DNA from: Micromonospora cabrerizensis
Lineage (GTDB): Bacteria; Actinomycetota; Actinomycetes; Mycobacteriales; Micromonosporaceae
NCBI RefSeq assembly: GCF_022230955.1
Contig: NZ_JAKKFI010000065.1
Span: forward strand, 1 to 64,000
DNA: 64,000 bases
Direction: 5' to 3'
The position numbers were made by a program, and so were the translations under genes. Under the pieces are notes generated by a model, which worked only from the letters and a program-made list of their open reading frames with translations, was not told where the DNA came from and made no database searches. Position 1 is the stretch's first letter; every line of letters starts with the position of its first letter. Below, piece after piece: positions 16,609 through 25,446 of the stretch.

Positions 16609-18534
16609 TCACGCCAACCACCCGGCCTGCACGGCCAGGAACGCCACCATCACCAGCAGCGCACCGGCCAGGATCGAGGTGGCGTACGAGCGGACGAAGC
16701 CGGTCTGCATCCGCCGGAGCCGACCCGAGCCACCGCCGACCGCGGCGGCAAGCCCGTTGACCAGCCCGTCGATGCCCCGGTTGTCGAGGTACACCAGCGC
16801 CCGGGTGAGGAAGATGCCCGGCTTCTCGAAGACCGCCTCGTTGACCGCGTCGGTGTAGAGGTTGCGCCGGGCGGCGGTGACCAGCACCCCGGCCGGCTGC
16901 GGCGCGGTGGCCGTGCCGGCCCGGAACAGGAACCAGGCGAGCCCGGCACCGAGCACGGTGACCAGCAGCGACAGGACGGTGATCACGGCGTGCGAGAGAA
17001 CCGCCTCGTGCTCCCCGTGCTCGCCGCCCAGGCCGGCGGTTGCCGTCAGCCAGTCCGGAACGGACGTGGAGAGCAGGAAGCCGGCACCGACCGAGCCGAC
17101 CGCCAGCAGGATCAGCGGGATGGTCATCAGCTTCGGCGACTCGTGCGGGTGCTCGATGTCCTCGGTCCACCGCTGCGGCCCGTGGAAGGTGAGCACGAAC
17201 AGTCGCGTCATGTAGAACGCGGTCAGCCCGGCACCGAGCAGCGCCGCACCGCCGAAGAGCCAGGCGGTCCAGTCCTCCCGCTCGAAGGCGGCCACGATGA
17301 TCGGCTCCTTGGAGAAGAAGCCGGAGAACGGGAACATGCCGATGATGGCCAGCCAGCCCATCATGAAGGTCAGCCAGGTGATCTTCATGTGCTTCGAGAG
17401 GCCACCGAAGCGGCGGATGTCGACCTGGTCCTTCATGCCGTGCATGACCGAGCCGGCACCCAGGAACATGTTGGCCTTGAAGAAGCCGTGCGCCAGCAGG
17501 TGCACGATGGCCAGCGCGTACGCGCCACCGCCCAGGCCGACGCCGAGGAACATGTAGCCGATCTGGCTCACCGTCGACCAGGCGAGCACCCGCTTGATGT
17601 CGTCCTTGGCCGCGCCGATGATGCAGCCGATCAGCAGCGTGAGCGCGCCGACGCTGACCACCACGAGCTGGAGCGTCGAGTTGGCGGAGAAGATCGGGTT
17701 GGACCTGGCGATCAGGTAGACGCCCGCGGTGACCATGGTGGCCGCGTGGATGAGCGCCGACACCGGGGTCGGGCCCTCCATCGCGTCCGGCAACCACGCC
17801 TGAAGGGGGAACTGACCGGACTTGCCGGCCGCACCGAGCAGCAGCAACAGGCCGAGGACCAGCACGGTGGTGCCGGTCAGCGCGCCGACGCCGTTGAAGA
17901 CCTCGTCGTACTGGGTGGTGCCCAGGGTGGCGAACATGATGAAGATGCCGATGGCCAGGCCGGCGTCGCCGACCCGGTTCATCAGGAACGCCTTCTTGCC
18001 GGCGGTGGCCGCGCTCGGCCGGTCGGTCCAGAAGGAGATCAGCAGGTACGACGCCAGACCGACGCCCTCCCAGCCGAAGTAGAGCATCACGTAGTTGTTG
18101 CCGAGCACCAGCAGCAGCATCGCCGCGACGAACAGGTTGAAGTACGCGAAGAACCGGCGACGGCCCGCGTCGTGCGCCATGTACTCGACCGCGTAGAGGT
18201 GGATCAGGAAGCCCACCCCGGTGATCAGCAGCACGAAGACCGCAGCCAGCGGGTCGAACAGCAGGCCGAAGTCGACGCGCAGGTCACCGACCGCGATGAA
18301 GTCCCAGAGGCTCAGCTCGACCGACTTGTTCTCCAGGCCACGCAGCTGGAAGAAGAAGGACAGGCCGAGCACGAAGGCGGCGCCGATGGCGGCGACACCC
18401 AGCCAGTGCCCCCAGCGGTCGGCCCGCCGGCCGAGCAGCAGCAGGATGGCCGCGCTGAGCAGCGGGATCGCCACCAGCAGCCAGACGCCCCCGAGCAGCC
18501 CCGTGGCCTGGGCGTATTCCACAGTCTCTTCCAC
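16609..18534 (-). CDS. nuoL: NADH-quinone oxidoreductase subunit L
   Basis: At 641 residues this is the largest membrane subunit, with about sixteen helices. Family stretches include MLYFGWEGVGLASYLLISFW (with the conserved glutamate), FPLQAWLPDAMEGPTPVSAL and the KDDIKRVLAWSTVSQIGYM segment. The long C-terminal amphipathic helix region and last helix are present. NuoL is the distal proton-pumping subunit that links to the others by its lateral helix. It follows nuoK after 12 bases. Confidence 0.97.
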   Translation of the reverse strand: MEETVEYAQATGLLGGVWLLVAIPLLSAAILLLLGRRADRWGHWLGVAAIGAAFVLGLSFFFQLRGLENKSVELSLWDFIAVGDLRVDFGLLFDPLAAVFVLLITGVGFLIHLYAVEYMAHDAGRRRFFAYFNLFVAAMLLLVLGNNYVMLYFGWEGVGLASYLLISFWTDRPSAATAGKKAFLMNRVGDAGLAIGIFIMFATLGTTQYDEVFNGVGALTGTTVLVLGLLLLLGAAGKSGQFPLQAWLPDAMEGPTPVSALIHAATMVTAGVYLIARSNPIFSANSTLQLVVVSVGALTLLIGCIIGAAKDDIKRVLAWSTVSQIGYMFLGVGLGGGAYALAIVHLLAHGFFKANMFLGAGSVMHGMKDQVDIRRFGGLSKHMKITWLTFMMGWLAIIGMFPFSGFFSKEPIIVAAFEREDWTAWLFGGAALLGAGLTAFYMTRLFVLTFHGPQRWTEDIEHPHESPKLMTIPLILLAVGSVGAGFLLSTSVPDWLTATAGLGGEHGEHEAVLSHAVITVLSLLVTVLGAGLAWFLFRAGTATAPQPAGVLVTAARRNLYTDAVNEAVFEKPGIFLTRALVYLDNRGIDGLVNGLAAAVGGGSGRLRRMQTGFVRSYATSILAGALLVMVAFLAVQAGWLA

Positions 18535-18546
18535 CGGTGGACCCCT

Positions 18547-18864
18547 CTAGTACTTGAGCAGGTTGGCGTCGTCGACACTCGCCGAGCGTCGCGTCCGGAA
18601 GATGGACATGATGATCGCGAGCCCGACCACGACCTCGGCCGCCGCCACCACCATCACGAAGAACGCCATGATCTGGCCGTTGAGGTCACCGTTGATCCGG
18701 CTGAAGGTGACCAGCGTCAGGTTGGCGGCGTTGAGCATCAGCTCCACGCACATGAACAGCACGATCGCGTTGCGCCGGACCAGCACCCCGGCGGCGCCGA
18801 TGGTGAACAGCACCGCGGCGAGGACGAGGTAGTAGGTCGGCTCGACCGAGAAGAACGTTTCCAT
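18547..18864 (-). CDS. nuoK: NADH-quinone oxidoreductase subunit K
   Basis: This 105-residue subunit has three membrane helices and is homologous to MrpC. Conserved glutamates are visible in FMCVELMLNAANLT and AAAEVVVGLAI, matching the buried pair that forms part of the proton path in NuoK. Its ATG shares one base with the stop of nuoJ (TAATG). Confidence 0.96.
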   Translation of the reverse strand: METFFSVEPTYYLVLAAVLFTIGAAGVLVRRNAIVLFMCVELMLNAANLTLVTFSRINGDLNGQIMAFFVMVVAAAEVVVGLAIIMSIFRTRRSASVDDANLLKY

Positions 18865-19634
18865 TACTTGTCCGTCCCCTTGAGCGAGGTCTCCTCGGCG
18901 GTCAGCTCGCGCTGCGGAAGGATCGCCGGGGTGCTGCGGTCGGTCAGGCGGCCGTCGGGCAGCCGGGCCGGGGTGGCCACCGAGGAGGAGGTCGCGAAGA
19001 CGCCGGGGCCCGGCTTCGGGCCGGGGTAGTTGCCCGGGGCGAAGCGTGCCTTCATCGTCGACACCTGGTCGACCTTGTCCTGCTTACGCCGCTCGACGTG
19101 GGCCAGCACCATGGCACCGACCGCCGCGGTGATCAGCAGCGCCGAGGTCAGCTCGAACGCGAAGACGTACTTGGTGAACAGCAGCCGGGCGATGCCCTGC
19201 ACGTTCCCCTCGGCGTTGACCTGCGCCAGGCCGACCGTGCTGGTCTGGTCCAGTGCCTGGTACAGGCCGGTGCCGACCAGGCCGGCGAAGCCCAGGCCGA
19301 GCACGATCGCGGCGACCCGCTGGCCGCGCAGCGTCTCGATCAGCGAGTCTGTCGAGTCCCGACCGACCAGCATCAGCACGAAGAGGAAGAGCATCATGAT
19401 CGCGCCGGTGTAGACGATGATCTGCACCATGCCGATGAACGGGCCGGCCTGGAGCACGTAGAACACGCCCAGGCAGAGCATGGTCAGCACCAACCACAGC
19501 GCCGAGTGCACGGCGTTGCGCGCGGCCACCATCCCGATCCCGCCGAACAGCGCGAGTGGGGCGAGGATCCAGAAGGTGACCGCCTCGCCGGTGGAGACCG
19601 AACCCGCCGCGGCGAGCACCGTAGACGTGGTCAT
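18864..19634 (-). CDS. nuoJ: NADH-quinone oxidoreductase subunit J
   Basis: This 256-residue protein has five membrane helices in the first 170 residues, including GMVQIIVYTGAIMMLFLFVL, which contains the conserved tyrosine-glycine stretch of helix 3 near the coupling site. The last 80 or so residues form a hydrophilic Pro-rich tail that enterobacterial NuoJ lacks; such tails are common in actinobacteria. The ATG overlaps the nuoI stop by four bases. Confidence 0.96.
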   Translation of the reverse strand: MTTSTVLAAAGSVSTGEAVTFWILAPLALFGGIGMVAARNAVHSALWLVLTMLCLGVFYVLQAGPFIGMVQIIVYTGAIMMLFLFVLMLVGRDSTDSLIETLRGQRVAAIVLGLGFAGLVGTGLYQALDQTSTVGLAQVNAEGNVQGIARLLFTKYVFAFELTSALLITAAVGAMVLAHVERRKQDKVDQVSTMKARFAPGNYPGPKPGPGVFATSSSVATPARLPDGRLTDRSTPAILPQRELTAEETSLKGTDK

Positions 19635-20272
19635 GCTTCCTCTCCCTTGCCGGCCGCCACGCGCTGGGCCGCCTGCTCGGCGCCCGGGAACGTCACGCCG
19701 GGGTGCTCCTCGACCTGGTAGCGGCCGGGACCCATCGGCGACTTCTCCGCACCGGCCGAGGTGCCCGGGTTGTCCAGCGCGCCGACGTAGTAGTCCTTCT
19801 CGCTGTCACCCAGCCGCATCGGGTGCGGAGGCTGCTCCATGCCCTCCAGCAACGGCGCGAGCAACTGCTCCTTGGTGAAGATCAGGTCCTGCCGGTTGTC
19901 CCGGGCCAACTCGTACTCGTTGCTCATCGTGAGCGACCGGGTCGGGCAGGCCTCGATGCACAGCCCGCAGAAGATGCAACGGGCGTAGTTGATCTGGTAG
20001 ACGCTGGCGTACCGCTCACCCGGCGAGAAGCGCTGCTCGTCGGTGTTGTCGCCACCCTCGACGTAGATCGCGTCCGCCGGGCAGGCCCAGGCGCACAGCT
20101 CGCAGCCGATGCACTTCTCCAGGCCGTCCGGATGCCGGTTGAGGATGTGCCGCCCGTGGTAGCGCGGCGCCGACACCGGCGGCTTGAACGGGTAGTCGGT
20201 CGTGACGACCTTCCTGAACATGTGCGAGAAGGTGACACCGAATCCCTTGAACGTTCCGGTGATCGCGCCCAC
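19631..20272 (-). CDS. nuoI: NADH-quinone oxidoreductase subunit I (two 4Fe-4S clusters)
   Basis: This 213-residue ferredoxin-like subunit has two classic cluster motifs, CIGCELCAWACP and CIFCGLCIEACP, which bind the N6a and N6b centres that pass electrons toward NuoB. I chose the GTG at 20272, one base after the nuoH stop, because GGGAGGTG lies just upstream; an open frame ten codons longer has no ribosome site and runs into nuoH. It overlaps nuoJ by four bases. Confidence 0.97.
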   Translation of the reverse strand: MGAITGTFKGFGVTFSHMFRKVVTTDYPFKPPVSAPRYHGRHILNRHPDGLEKCIGCELCAWACPADAIYVEGGDNTDEQRFSPGERYASVYQINYARCIFCGLCIEACPTRSLTMSNEYELARDNRQDLIFTKEQLLAPLLEGMEQPPHPMRLGDSEKDYYVGALDNPGTSAGAEKSPMGPGRYQVEEHPGVTFPGAEQAAQRVAAGKGEEA

Positions 20273-20273
20273 G

Positions 20274-21626
20274 TCACACCTCCCTGGAGTCCGAGCCGGC
20301 AACGATGTTGGCCGGCTCCCGCTCGGCGACCACGCGCGTGATGCGCGGGCTCGGTGGTACCTGAAGATCCATCGGTGGCAGCGGGAAACTCCCGTACGGC
20401 CGGTTGTCGACCTGTTCCTGAGTCGTCGGCTTCGGTTGCGGCCGCCGGCTGGGCCAGAAGAGCGTGGCGATCAGCAGGAGGCCGGCGGGGATGCCGACCG
20501 CGATCACCTTGCCGCGGGTGTCCCAGTCCTCGATGGAGCGCAGGCCCGACAGGACCAGGATCCAGACCAGGTTGATCGGCAGCAGCACCTTCCAACCGAG
20601 GCGCATGAACTGGTCGTAGCGCAGCCGGGGCAGCGTGCCGCGCAGCCAGACGAAGACGAAGACCAGCGCGATCACCTTGCCGAAGAACCAGAGCATCGGC
20701 CACCAACCGGAGTTGGCGCCCTCCCAGATGGTGATCGGCCAGGGTGCCCGCCAACCGCCCAGGAACAGCGTCGTGGTGACCGCGGACATGGTCACCATCG
20801 CGACGTACTCGCTGAGCATGAAGAGCGCGAACTTCAGCGAGCTGTATTCCGTCATGAAGCCGGCGACCAGCTCGGACTCGGCCTCGGGCAGGTCGAACGG
20901 CGCCCGGTTGGTCTCACCCACGGTGGCGATGAAGAAGATGATGAAGCTGGGCAGCAGCAGGATCGCGTACCAGCCGGGCGCCGGGATCTCGGTGCCGAAG
21001 ATGGTCAGCCGCGTGGCGTCGCCCTGAGCGGCGACGATCCCGCTGGTGCTCATCGTGCCGGCGGTCATGAAGACCGCCACGATGCTGAGGCCCATGGCGA
21101 CCTCGTAGGAGATCATCTGGGCGCTGGACCGCAGACCACCCAGCAGCGGGTACGTCGAGCCGGAGGCCCAACCGCCCAGCACGATGCCGTAGACGCCCAT
21201 CGACGAGCAGGCAAGCAGCAGCAGCACCGCCACCGGCACGTCGGTGACCTGCAACGGCGTGTGGTGGCCGAAGATGCTCACCATCGGGCCGAAGGGCACC
21301 ACCGACAGCGCGGTGACCGCACAGATCACCGAGATGGTCGGGGCGAAGAAGTAGACGACCTTGTCGGCCGCCTTCGGCAGGATGTCCTCCTTGAAGGCCA
21401 TCTTCAGGCCGTCGGCGAGGGTCTGCAGCAGGCCGAACGGGCCGACCTGGTTGGGGCCGGGCCGCACCTGCATGTAGCCGACCACGCGCCGCTCGAACCA
21501 GACACCGAGCAGGGTGGCCAGCAGACCGAAGGCGAACGCAAAGACGATCTTGCCGAGAACCAGCCACCACGGATCCCGGCCGAAGTCGGCCAACGTCGGA
21601 TCCTGGGCCAGGATTGACGAAGTCAC
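20274..21626 (-). CDS. nuoH: NADH-quinone oxidoreductase subunit H
   Basis: This 450-residue membrane subunit has about eight helices and the family signatures VRPGPNQVGPFGLLQTLADG and RAPFDLPEAESELVAGF. Together with NuoB and NuoD it forms the quinone chamber. The C-terminal 50 residues are hydrophilic and beyond the usual length, ending with a Pro-rich stretch, as in other actinobacteria. The GTG start overlaps the nuoG stop (GTGA). Confidence 0.97.
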   Translation of the reverse strand: MTSSILAQDPTLADFGRDPWWLVLGKIVFAFAFGLLATLLGVWFERRVVGYMQVRPGPNQVGPFGLLQTLADGLKMAFKEDILPKAADKVVYFFAPTISVICAVTALSVVPFGPMVSIFGHHTPLQVTDVPVAVLLLLACSSMGVYGIVLGGWASGSTYPLLGGLRSSAQMISYEVAMGLSIVAVFMTAGTMSTSGIVAAQGDATRLTIFGTEIPAPGWYAILLLPSFIIFFIATVGETNRAPFDLPEAESELVAGFMTEYSSLKFALFMLSEYVAMVTMSAVTTTLFLGGWRAPWPITIWEGANSGWWPMLWFFGKVIALVFVFVWLRGTLPRLRYDQFMRLGWKVLLPINLVWILVLSGLRSIEDWDTRGKVIAVGIPAGLLLIATLFWPSRRPQPKPTTQEQVDNRPYGSFPLPPMDLQVPPSPRITRVVAEREPANIVAGSDSREV

Positions 21627-24130
21627 TGGTTACCCCCGGAGTTGAGGAGCGGACCCGGGAGACCGGTCTCGTCAGCCGCCACGCGCCCGGCCGGGACGGC
21701 CGCGCTCGGTGCGGGAACGGAGATCCGGACGACCGTGCCGGACGTCGCCCCGAGGCTGCGTCGCACGGTCGAGCCGGGTGAGTTGGTCGGCAACCAGACC
21801 ACGCCGTCCGGCATCTCGGTGAGCTCCGCCGGCAGGGTCAGTGCCCCACGGTCGGTGCCGACCGTGACCGCGTCGCCGTCGGCGACACCGAGTGCCTCGG
21901 CCGTGCCCTTGCCCAGCCGGACCACCGGCGGGCGGGCGGTGCCGGCGAGGTTCTCGTCGCCCTCGGTCAGGGTGCCGAGGTCCACCAGCTGGTGCCAGGT
22001 GGCCAGCACGGCCTCCCCGGCAGCCGTGTGCGGCACCCGGCCCGGCGCCACCGACGGTGCGGCCGGCCGGGACGTCCGCGTCGCCGGCAGCGTGCCCAGC
22101 TCGCGACGCACGCTCGGCACGTCCGCCGTGCCGAGCCGCACGTCGAGCAGCGCGGCCAGCGCGTCGAGCACCCGGCCGTCGGTCATCGCGGCGGTGTTCA
22201 GCACGGCCTCGAAGGGACGCAGCCGACCCTCCCAGTCCAGGAAGCTGCCGGCCTTCTCGACCACCGGGGCGACCGGCAGCACCACGTTCGCCCGCCGGGT
22301 CACCGCGCTGGCGCGCAGCTCCAGGCTGACCAGGAACGGCACCGCGTCCAAAGCGGCCTCGGCCAGTCGCGGGTCGGCCAGGTCGGCCGGGTCGACACCG
22401 CCGACGACCAGCGCGCCGAGCTGCCCGTTGGCCGCCGCGGTGAGGATGCCGTCGGTGTCCCGGCCGGCCTGGCTCGGGATCACCCCGGCCGGGATGTCCC
22501 ACGCCTCACCCAGCTCGGCGCGGGCGGCCGGCTCGGTGACCAGCCGTCCACCCGGGAGCAGGTTGGGCAGGCAGCCCGCGTCGACCGCGCCGCGGTCACC
22601 CGCGCGCCGCGGCACCCACACCAGCTTCGCGCCGGTACGCCGTGCCACGTCCGCGGCGGCGGAGAGCCCGCCCGGCACGGAGGCCAGTCGCTCGCCGACG
22701 ATCAGGATCGCGCCCGGTGCGCTCAGCGCCTCGGCGACCGTGGCGTGCTCGGCGAGCACGCTGGCCTCCTCGCCCGGCACGACCCGGGCCAGCTTGGCAC
22801 CGAGCTTCTCCAGGCCACGGGTGGCGAACGGCGCCAGCGCGTACACCGTCAGGGTCTTCTTCAGGTACGCCTTGCGCAGCCGCAGGAAGAGGATCGGGCA
22901 CTCCTCCTCCGGCTCCAGGCCGACCAGCACCACCGCCGGCGCGTTCTCCACGTCGGTGTAGGTGACGTCGGTGACCCCGGCGACCGAGCTGGCCAGGAAG
23001 TCGGCCTCCTCGCGGGAGACCGGCCGGGCCCGGAAGTCGATGTCGTTGGTGTTCAGCGCGACCCGGGCGAACTTCGCGTACGCGTACGCGTCCTCGACGG
23101 TCAGCCGACCGCCGGTGAGCACCGCCGTGCCCTGCCCGCTCTCCCGAGCGGTGTGCAGGCCCTCGGCGGCGACGGTGAGCGCCTCGCTCCAGGACGCCTC
23201 GCGCAGCTCACCGGTGTGCTCGTCGCGGACCAGCGGGGTGGTCAACCGGTCGGCGGCCCGGGCGTACTGGAAACCCCACCGGCCCTTGTCGCAGTTCCAC
23301 TCCTCGTTGACCTGCGGCTCGTCACCGGCCAGTCGGCGCAGCACCTTGCCGCGCCGCCAGTCGGTGCGCTGGCCGCAGCCGGCCGAGCAGTGCTCGCAGA
23401 CGCTCGGGCTGGACACCAGGTCGAACGGGCGGGCCCGGAAACGGTACTGGGCACCGGTCAGCGCGCCCACCGGGCAGATCTGCACGGTGTTGCCGGAGAA
23501 GTAGGAGTTGAACGGGACGTCCCCGGCGTCGCCCTCTTCGCCGTACGCGTCGTCCCGGTAGATGTTGATCTCCTCGGCGGACGACCGGCCCATCAGGTCG
23601 ATGAACTTGTCGCCGGCGATCTCCTCGGAGAACCGGGTGCACCGCTGGCAGAGCACGCACCGCTCGCGGTCCAGCAGCACCTGGCTGCTGATCGCCATCG
23701 GCTTCTCGTACTCCCGCTTGTGCTCGTGGAAGCGCGAGTCGGTGCGGCCGGTGGACATCGCCTGGTTCTGGAGCGGGCACTCACCGCCCTTGTCGCACAT
23801 CGGGCAGTCCAGCGGGTGGTTGAGCAGCAGCAGCTCCATCACCCCCTCCTGCGCCTTCTTGGCCACCGGGGAGGTGATCTGGGTACGCACGACCATGCCG
23901 TCGGCGACGGTCTGGGTGCAGGAGGCCACCGGCTTGCGCTGGCCCTCCACCTCGACCAGGCACTGCCGGCACGCGCCGGCCGGGGCCAGCAGCGGGTGGT
24001 CGCAGAACCGGGGGATCTCGGTGCCCATCTGCTCGGCGACCCGGATCAGCAACGTCCCCTTGGGGGCGGTGACCTCGACGCCGTCGATGGTGAGCGTGAC
24101 GGTCTCGGTCTGCTTTGCTACGTCGGTCAT
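21623..24130 (-). CDS. nuoG: NADH-quinone oxidoreductase subunit G
   Basis: This 835-residue peripheral subunit starts with a 2Fe-2S ferredoxin domain (CDHPLLAPAGACRQC, then a cysteine in VASCTQT), followed by the HPLDCPMCDKGGECPLQ cluster site, CVLCQRC, and a molybdopterin-oxidoreductase-like domain. The extra N7-type motif is intact: CEHCSAGC, then a cysteine 27 residues later in NCDKGRW. That cluster is absent from many complexes. The C-terminal half is Ala-rich and degenerate compared with true molybdoenzymes, as expected for NuoG. It shares one base with the end of nuoF. Confidence 0.96.
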   Translation of the reverse strand: MTDVAKQTETVTLTIDGVEVTAPKGTLLIRVAEQMGTEIPRFCDHPLLAPAGACRQCLVEVEGQRKPVASCTQTVADGMVVRTQITSPVAKKAQEGVMELLLLNHPLDCPMCDKGGECPLQNQAMSTGRTDSRFHEHKREYEKPMAISSQVLLDRERCVLCQRCTRFSEEIAGDKFIDLMGRSSAEEINIYRDDAYGEEGDAGDVPFNSYFSGNTVQICPVGALTGAQYRFRARPFDLVSSPSVCEHCSAGCGQRTDWRRGKVLRRLAGDEPQVNEEWNCDKGRWGFQYARAADRLTTPLVRDEHTGELREASWSEALTVAAEGLHTARESGQGTAVLTGGRLTVEDAYAYAKFARVALNTNDIDFRARPVSREEADFLASSVAGVTDVTYTDVENAPAVVLVGLEPEEECPILFLRLRKAYLKKTLTVYALAPFATRGLEKLGAKLARVVPGEEASVLAEHATVAEALSAPGAILIVGERLASVPGGLSAAADVARRTGAKLVWVPRRAGDRGAVDAGCLPNLLPGGRLVTEPAARAELGEAWDIPAGVIPSQAGRDTDGILTAAANGQLGALVVGGVDPADLADPRLAEAALDAVPFLVSLELRASAVTRRANVVLPVAPVVEKAGSFLDWEGRLRPFEAVLNTAAMTDGRVLDALAALLDVRLGTADVPSVRRELGTLPATRTSRPAAPSVAPGRVPHTAAGEAVLATWHQLVDLGTLTEGDENLAGTARPPVVRLGKGTAEALGVADGDAVTVGTDRGALTLPAELTEMPDGVVWLPTNSPGSTVRRSLGATSGTVVRISVPAPSAAVPAGRVAADETGLPGPLLNSGGNQ

Positions 24131-25446
24131 TAGTGGGCTCCCACCAGCTGCTTGTCCGACAGCTTCGGCGCGGTACGTCCCTCGATGTAGTCGAGGTAGT
24201 CCTGCTTGAAGTACTTCAGTGACGAGGTCACCGAGCTGGTCGCGCCGTCACCCAGGCCGCAGAACGAGCGGCCGAGGATGTTGTCGCAGGTGTCCAGCAG
24301 GGTGTCCAGGTCTTCGTGGGTGCCCTGACCGGCGAGGATCCGCCGGTAGACCCGAACCATCCAGTAGTTGCCCTCGCGGCACGGGGTGCACTTGCCGCAC
24401 GACTCGTGGTGGTAGAACTCCAGCCACCGGTACGTCGCGTAGACCGGGCAGTCCTGGTCGGAGAAGATCTGGGTGGCCGTGGTGCCCAGGATGGAGCCGG
24501 CCGCCGCCACCCCCTCGAAGTCCAGTGGCACGTCCAGGTGCTCGGCGGCGAGCAGCGGGGTGGACGAGCCGCCCGGGGTCCAGAACCGCAGGTTGTGCCC
24601 GGGCTGCATGCCACCGGCCAGCTCCAGCAGCTCACGCAGCGTGACACCCATCGAGCACTCGTACTGGCCCGGGTTGACGACCCGGCCGGACAGCGAGTAG
24701 ATCATCGGCCCGGAGGACTTCTCGGTGCCCATGCTCTTCCACCAGTCGGCCCCACCGAGCACGATCGGCGGGACGCTGGCGATGGTGCCGACGTTGTTCA
24801 CCACCGTCGGGCTCGCGTACAGGCCGTGGGTCGCCGGGAACGGCGGGCGCAGCCGGGGCTGACCCCGGAAGCCCTCCAGCGAGTCCAGCAGCGCCGTCTC
24901 CTCGCCGCAGATGTACGCCCCGGCGCCGGAGTGCACCACCAGCTCCAGGTCGTAACCGCTGCGCAGGATGTTCCGGCCGAGGTAACCCTTGTCGTACGCC
25001 TCCTGGACCGCGTTGCGCAGCCGACGCGCGGCGTGCACCGCCTCGCCCCGGATGTAGATGTAGGCACGGGCGGCCCGGATCGCGTACGACGCGATGATCA
25101 CGCCCTCGACCAGCGCGTGCGGGTCGTGGGTCATCAGCGGCAGGTCCTTGCAGGTGCCCGGCTCGCCCTCGTCGGCGTTGACCACCAGGTAGTGCGGCTT
25201 GCCGTCACCCTGTGGGATGAAGCCCCACTTGAGGCCGGTGGGGAAGCCCGCGCCACCCCGGCCGCGCAGCCCCGAGTCCTTGATCAGCTGGATCAGGTCG
25301 TCCGGGTGGGCCTTGAGGGCCTTGCGCAGTGCGGCGTAGCCGTCCAGTTGCTCGTAGGTGCCGATACGCCAGGCGTCCGGCGACAGCCAGCGCTTGGTCA
25401 GCACCGGCGTCAGCTTGGCCACGGTCTCCGGGCGGGGAGTGGTCAC
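24130..25446 (-). CDS. nuoF: NADH-quinone oxidoreductase subunit F (NADH/FMN site)
   Basis: This 438-residue subunit binds NADH and FMN and carries one 4Fe-4S cluster. The Gly-rich loop GLRGRGGAGFPTGLKWGF lies near residues 55-72, NADEGEPGTCKD and GAGAYICGEETALLDSLEG follow, and the cluster site is CGKCTPCREG with a fourth cysteine in RSFCGLGD. It is the entry point for electrons. The GTG start overlaps the nuoE stop by four bases. Confidence 0.97.
   Translation of the reverse strand: MTTPRPETVAKLTPVLTKRWLSPDAWRIGTYEQLDGYAALRKALKAHPDDLIQLIKDSGLRGRGGAGFPTGLKWGFIPQGDGKPHYLVVNADEGEPGTCKDLPLMTHDPHALVEGVIIASYAIRAARAYIYIRGEAVHAARRLRNAVQEAYDKGYLGRNILRSGYDLELVVHSGAGAYICGEETALLDSLEGFRGQPRLRPPFPATHGLYASPTVVNNVGTIASVPPIVLGGADWWKSMGTEKSSGPMIYSLSGRVVNPGQYECSMGVTLRELLELAGGMQPGHNLRFWTPGGSSTPLLAAEHLDVPLDFEGVAAAGSILGTTATQIFSDQDCPVYATYRWLEFYHHESCGKCTPCREGNYWMVRVYRRILAGQGTHEDLDTLLDTCDNILGRSFCGLGDGATSSVTSSLKYFKQDYLDYIEGRTAPKLSDKQLVGAH

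Noticed and set aside
16381..19029. An 882-residue plus-strand open frame opposite nuoL-nuoJ
   Set aside because: It spans several real genes on the other strand and has no start signal or domain.
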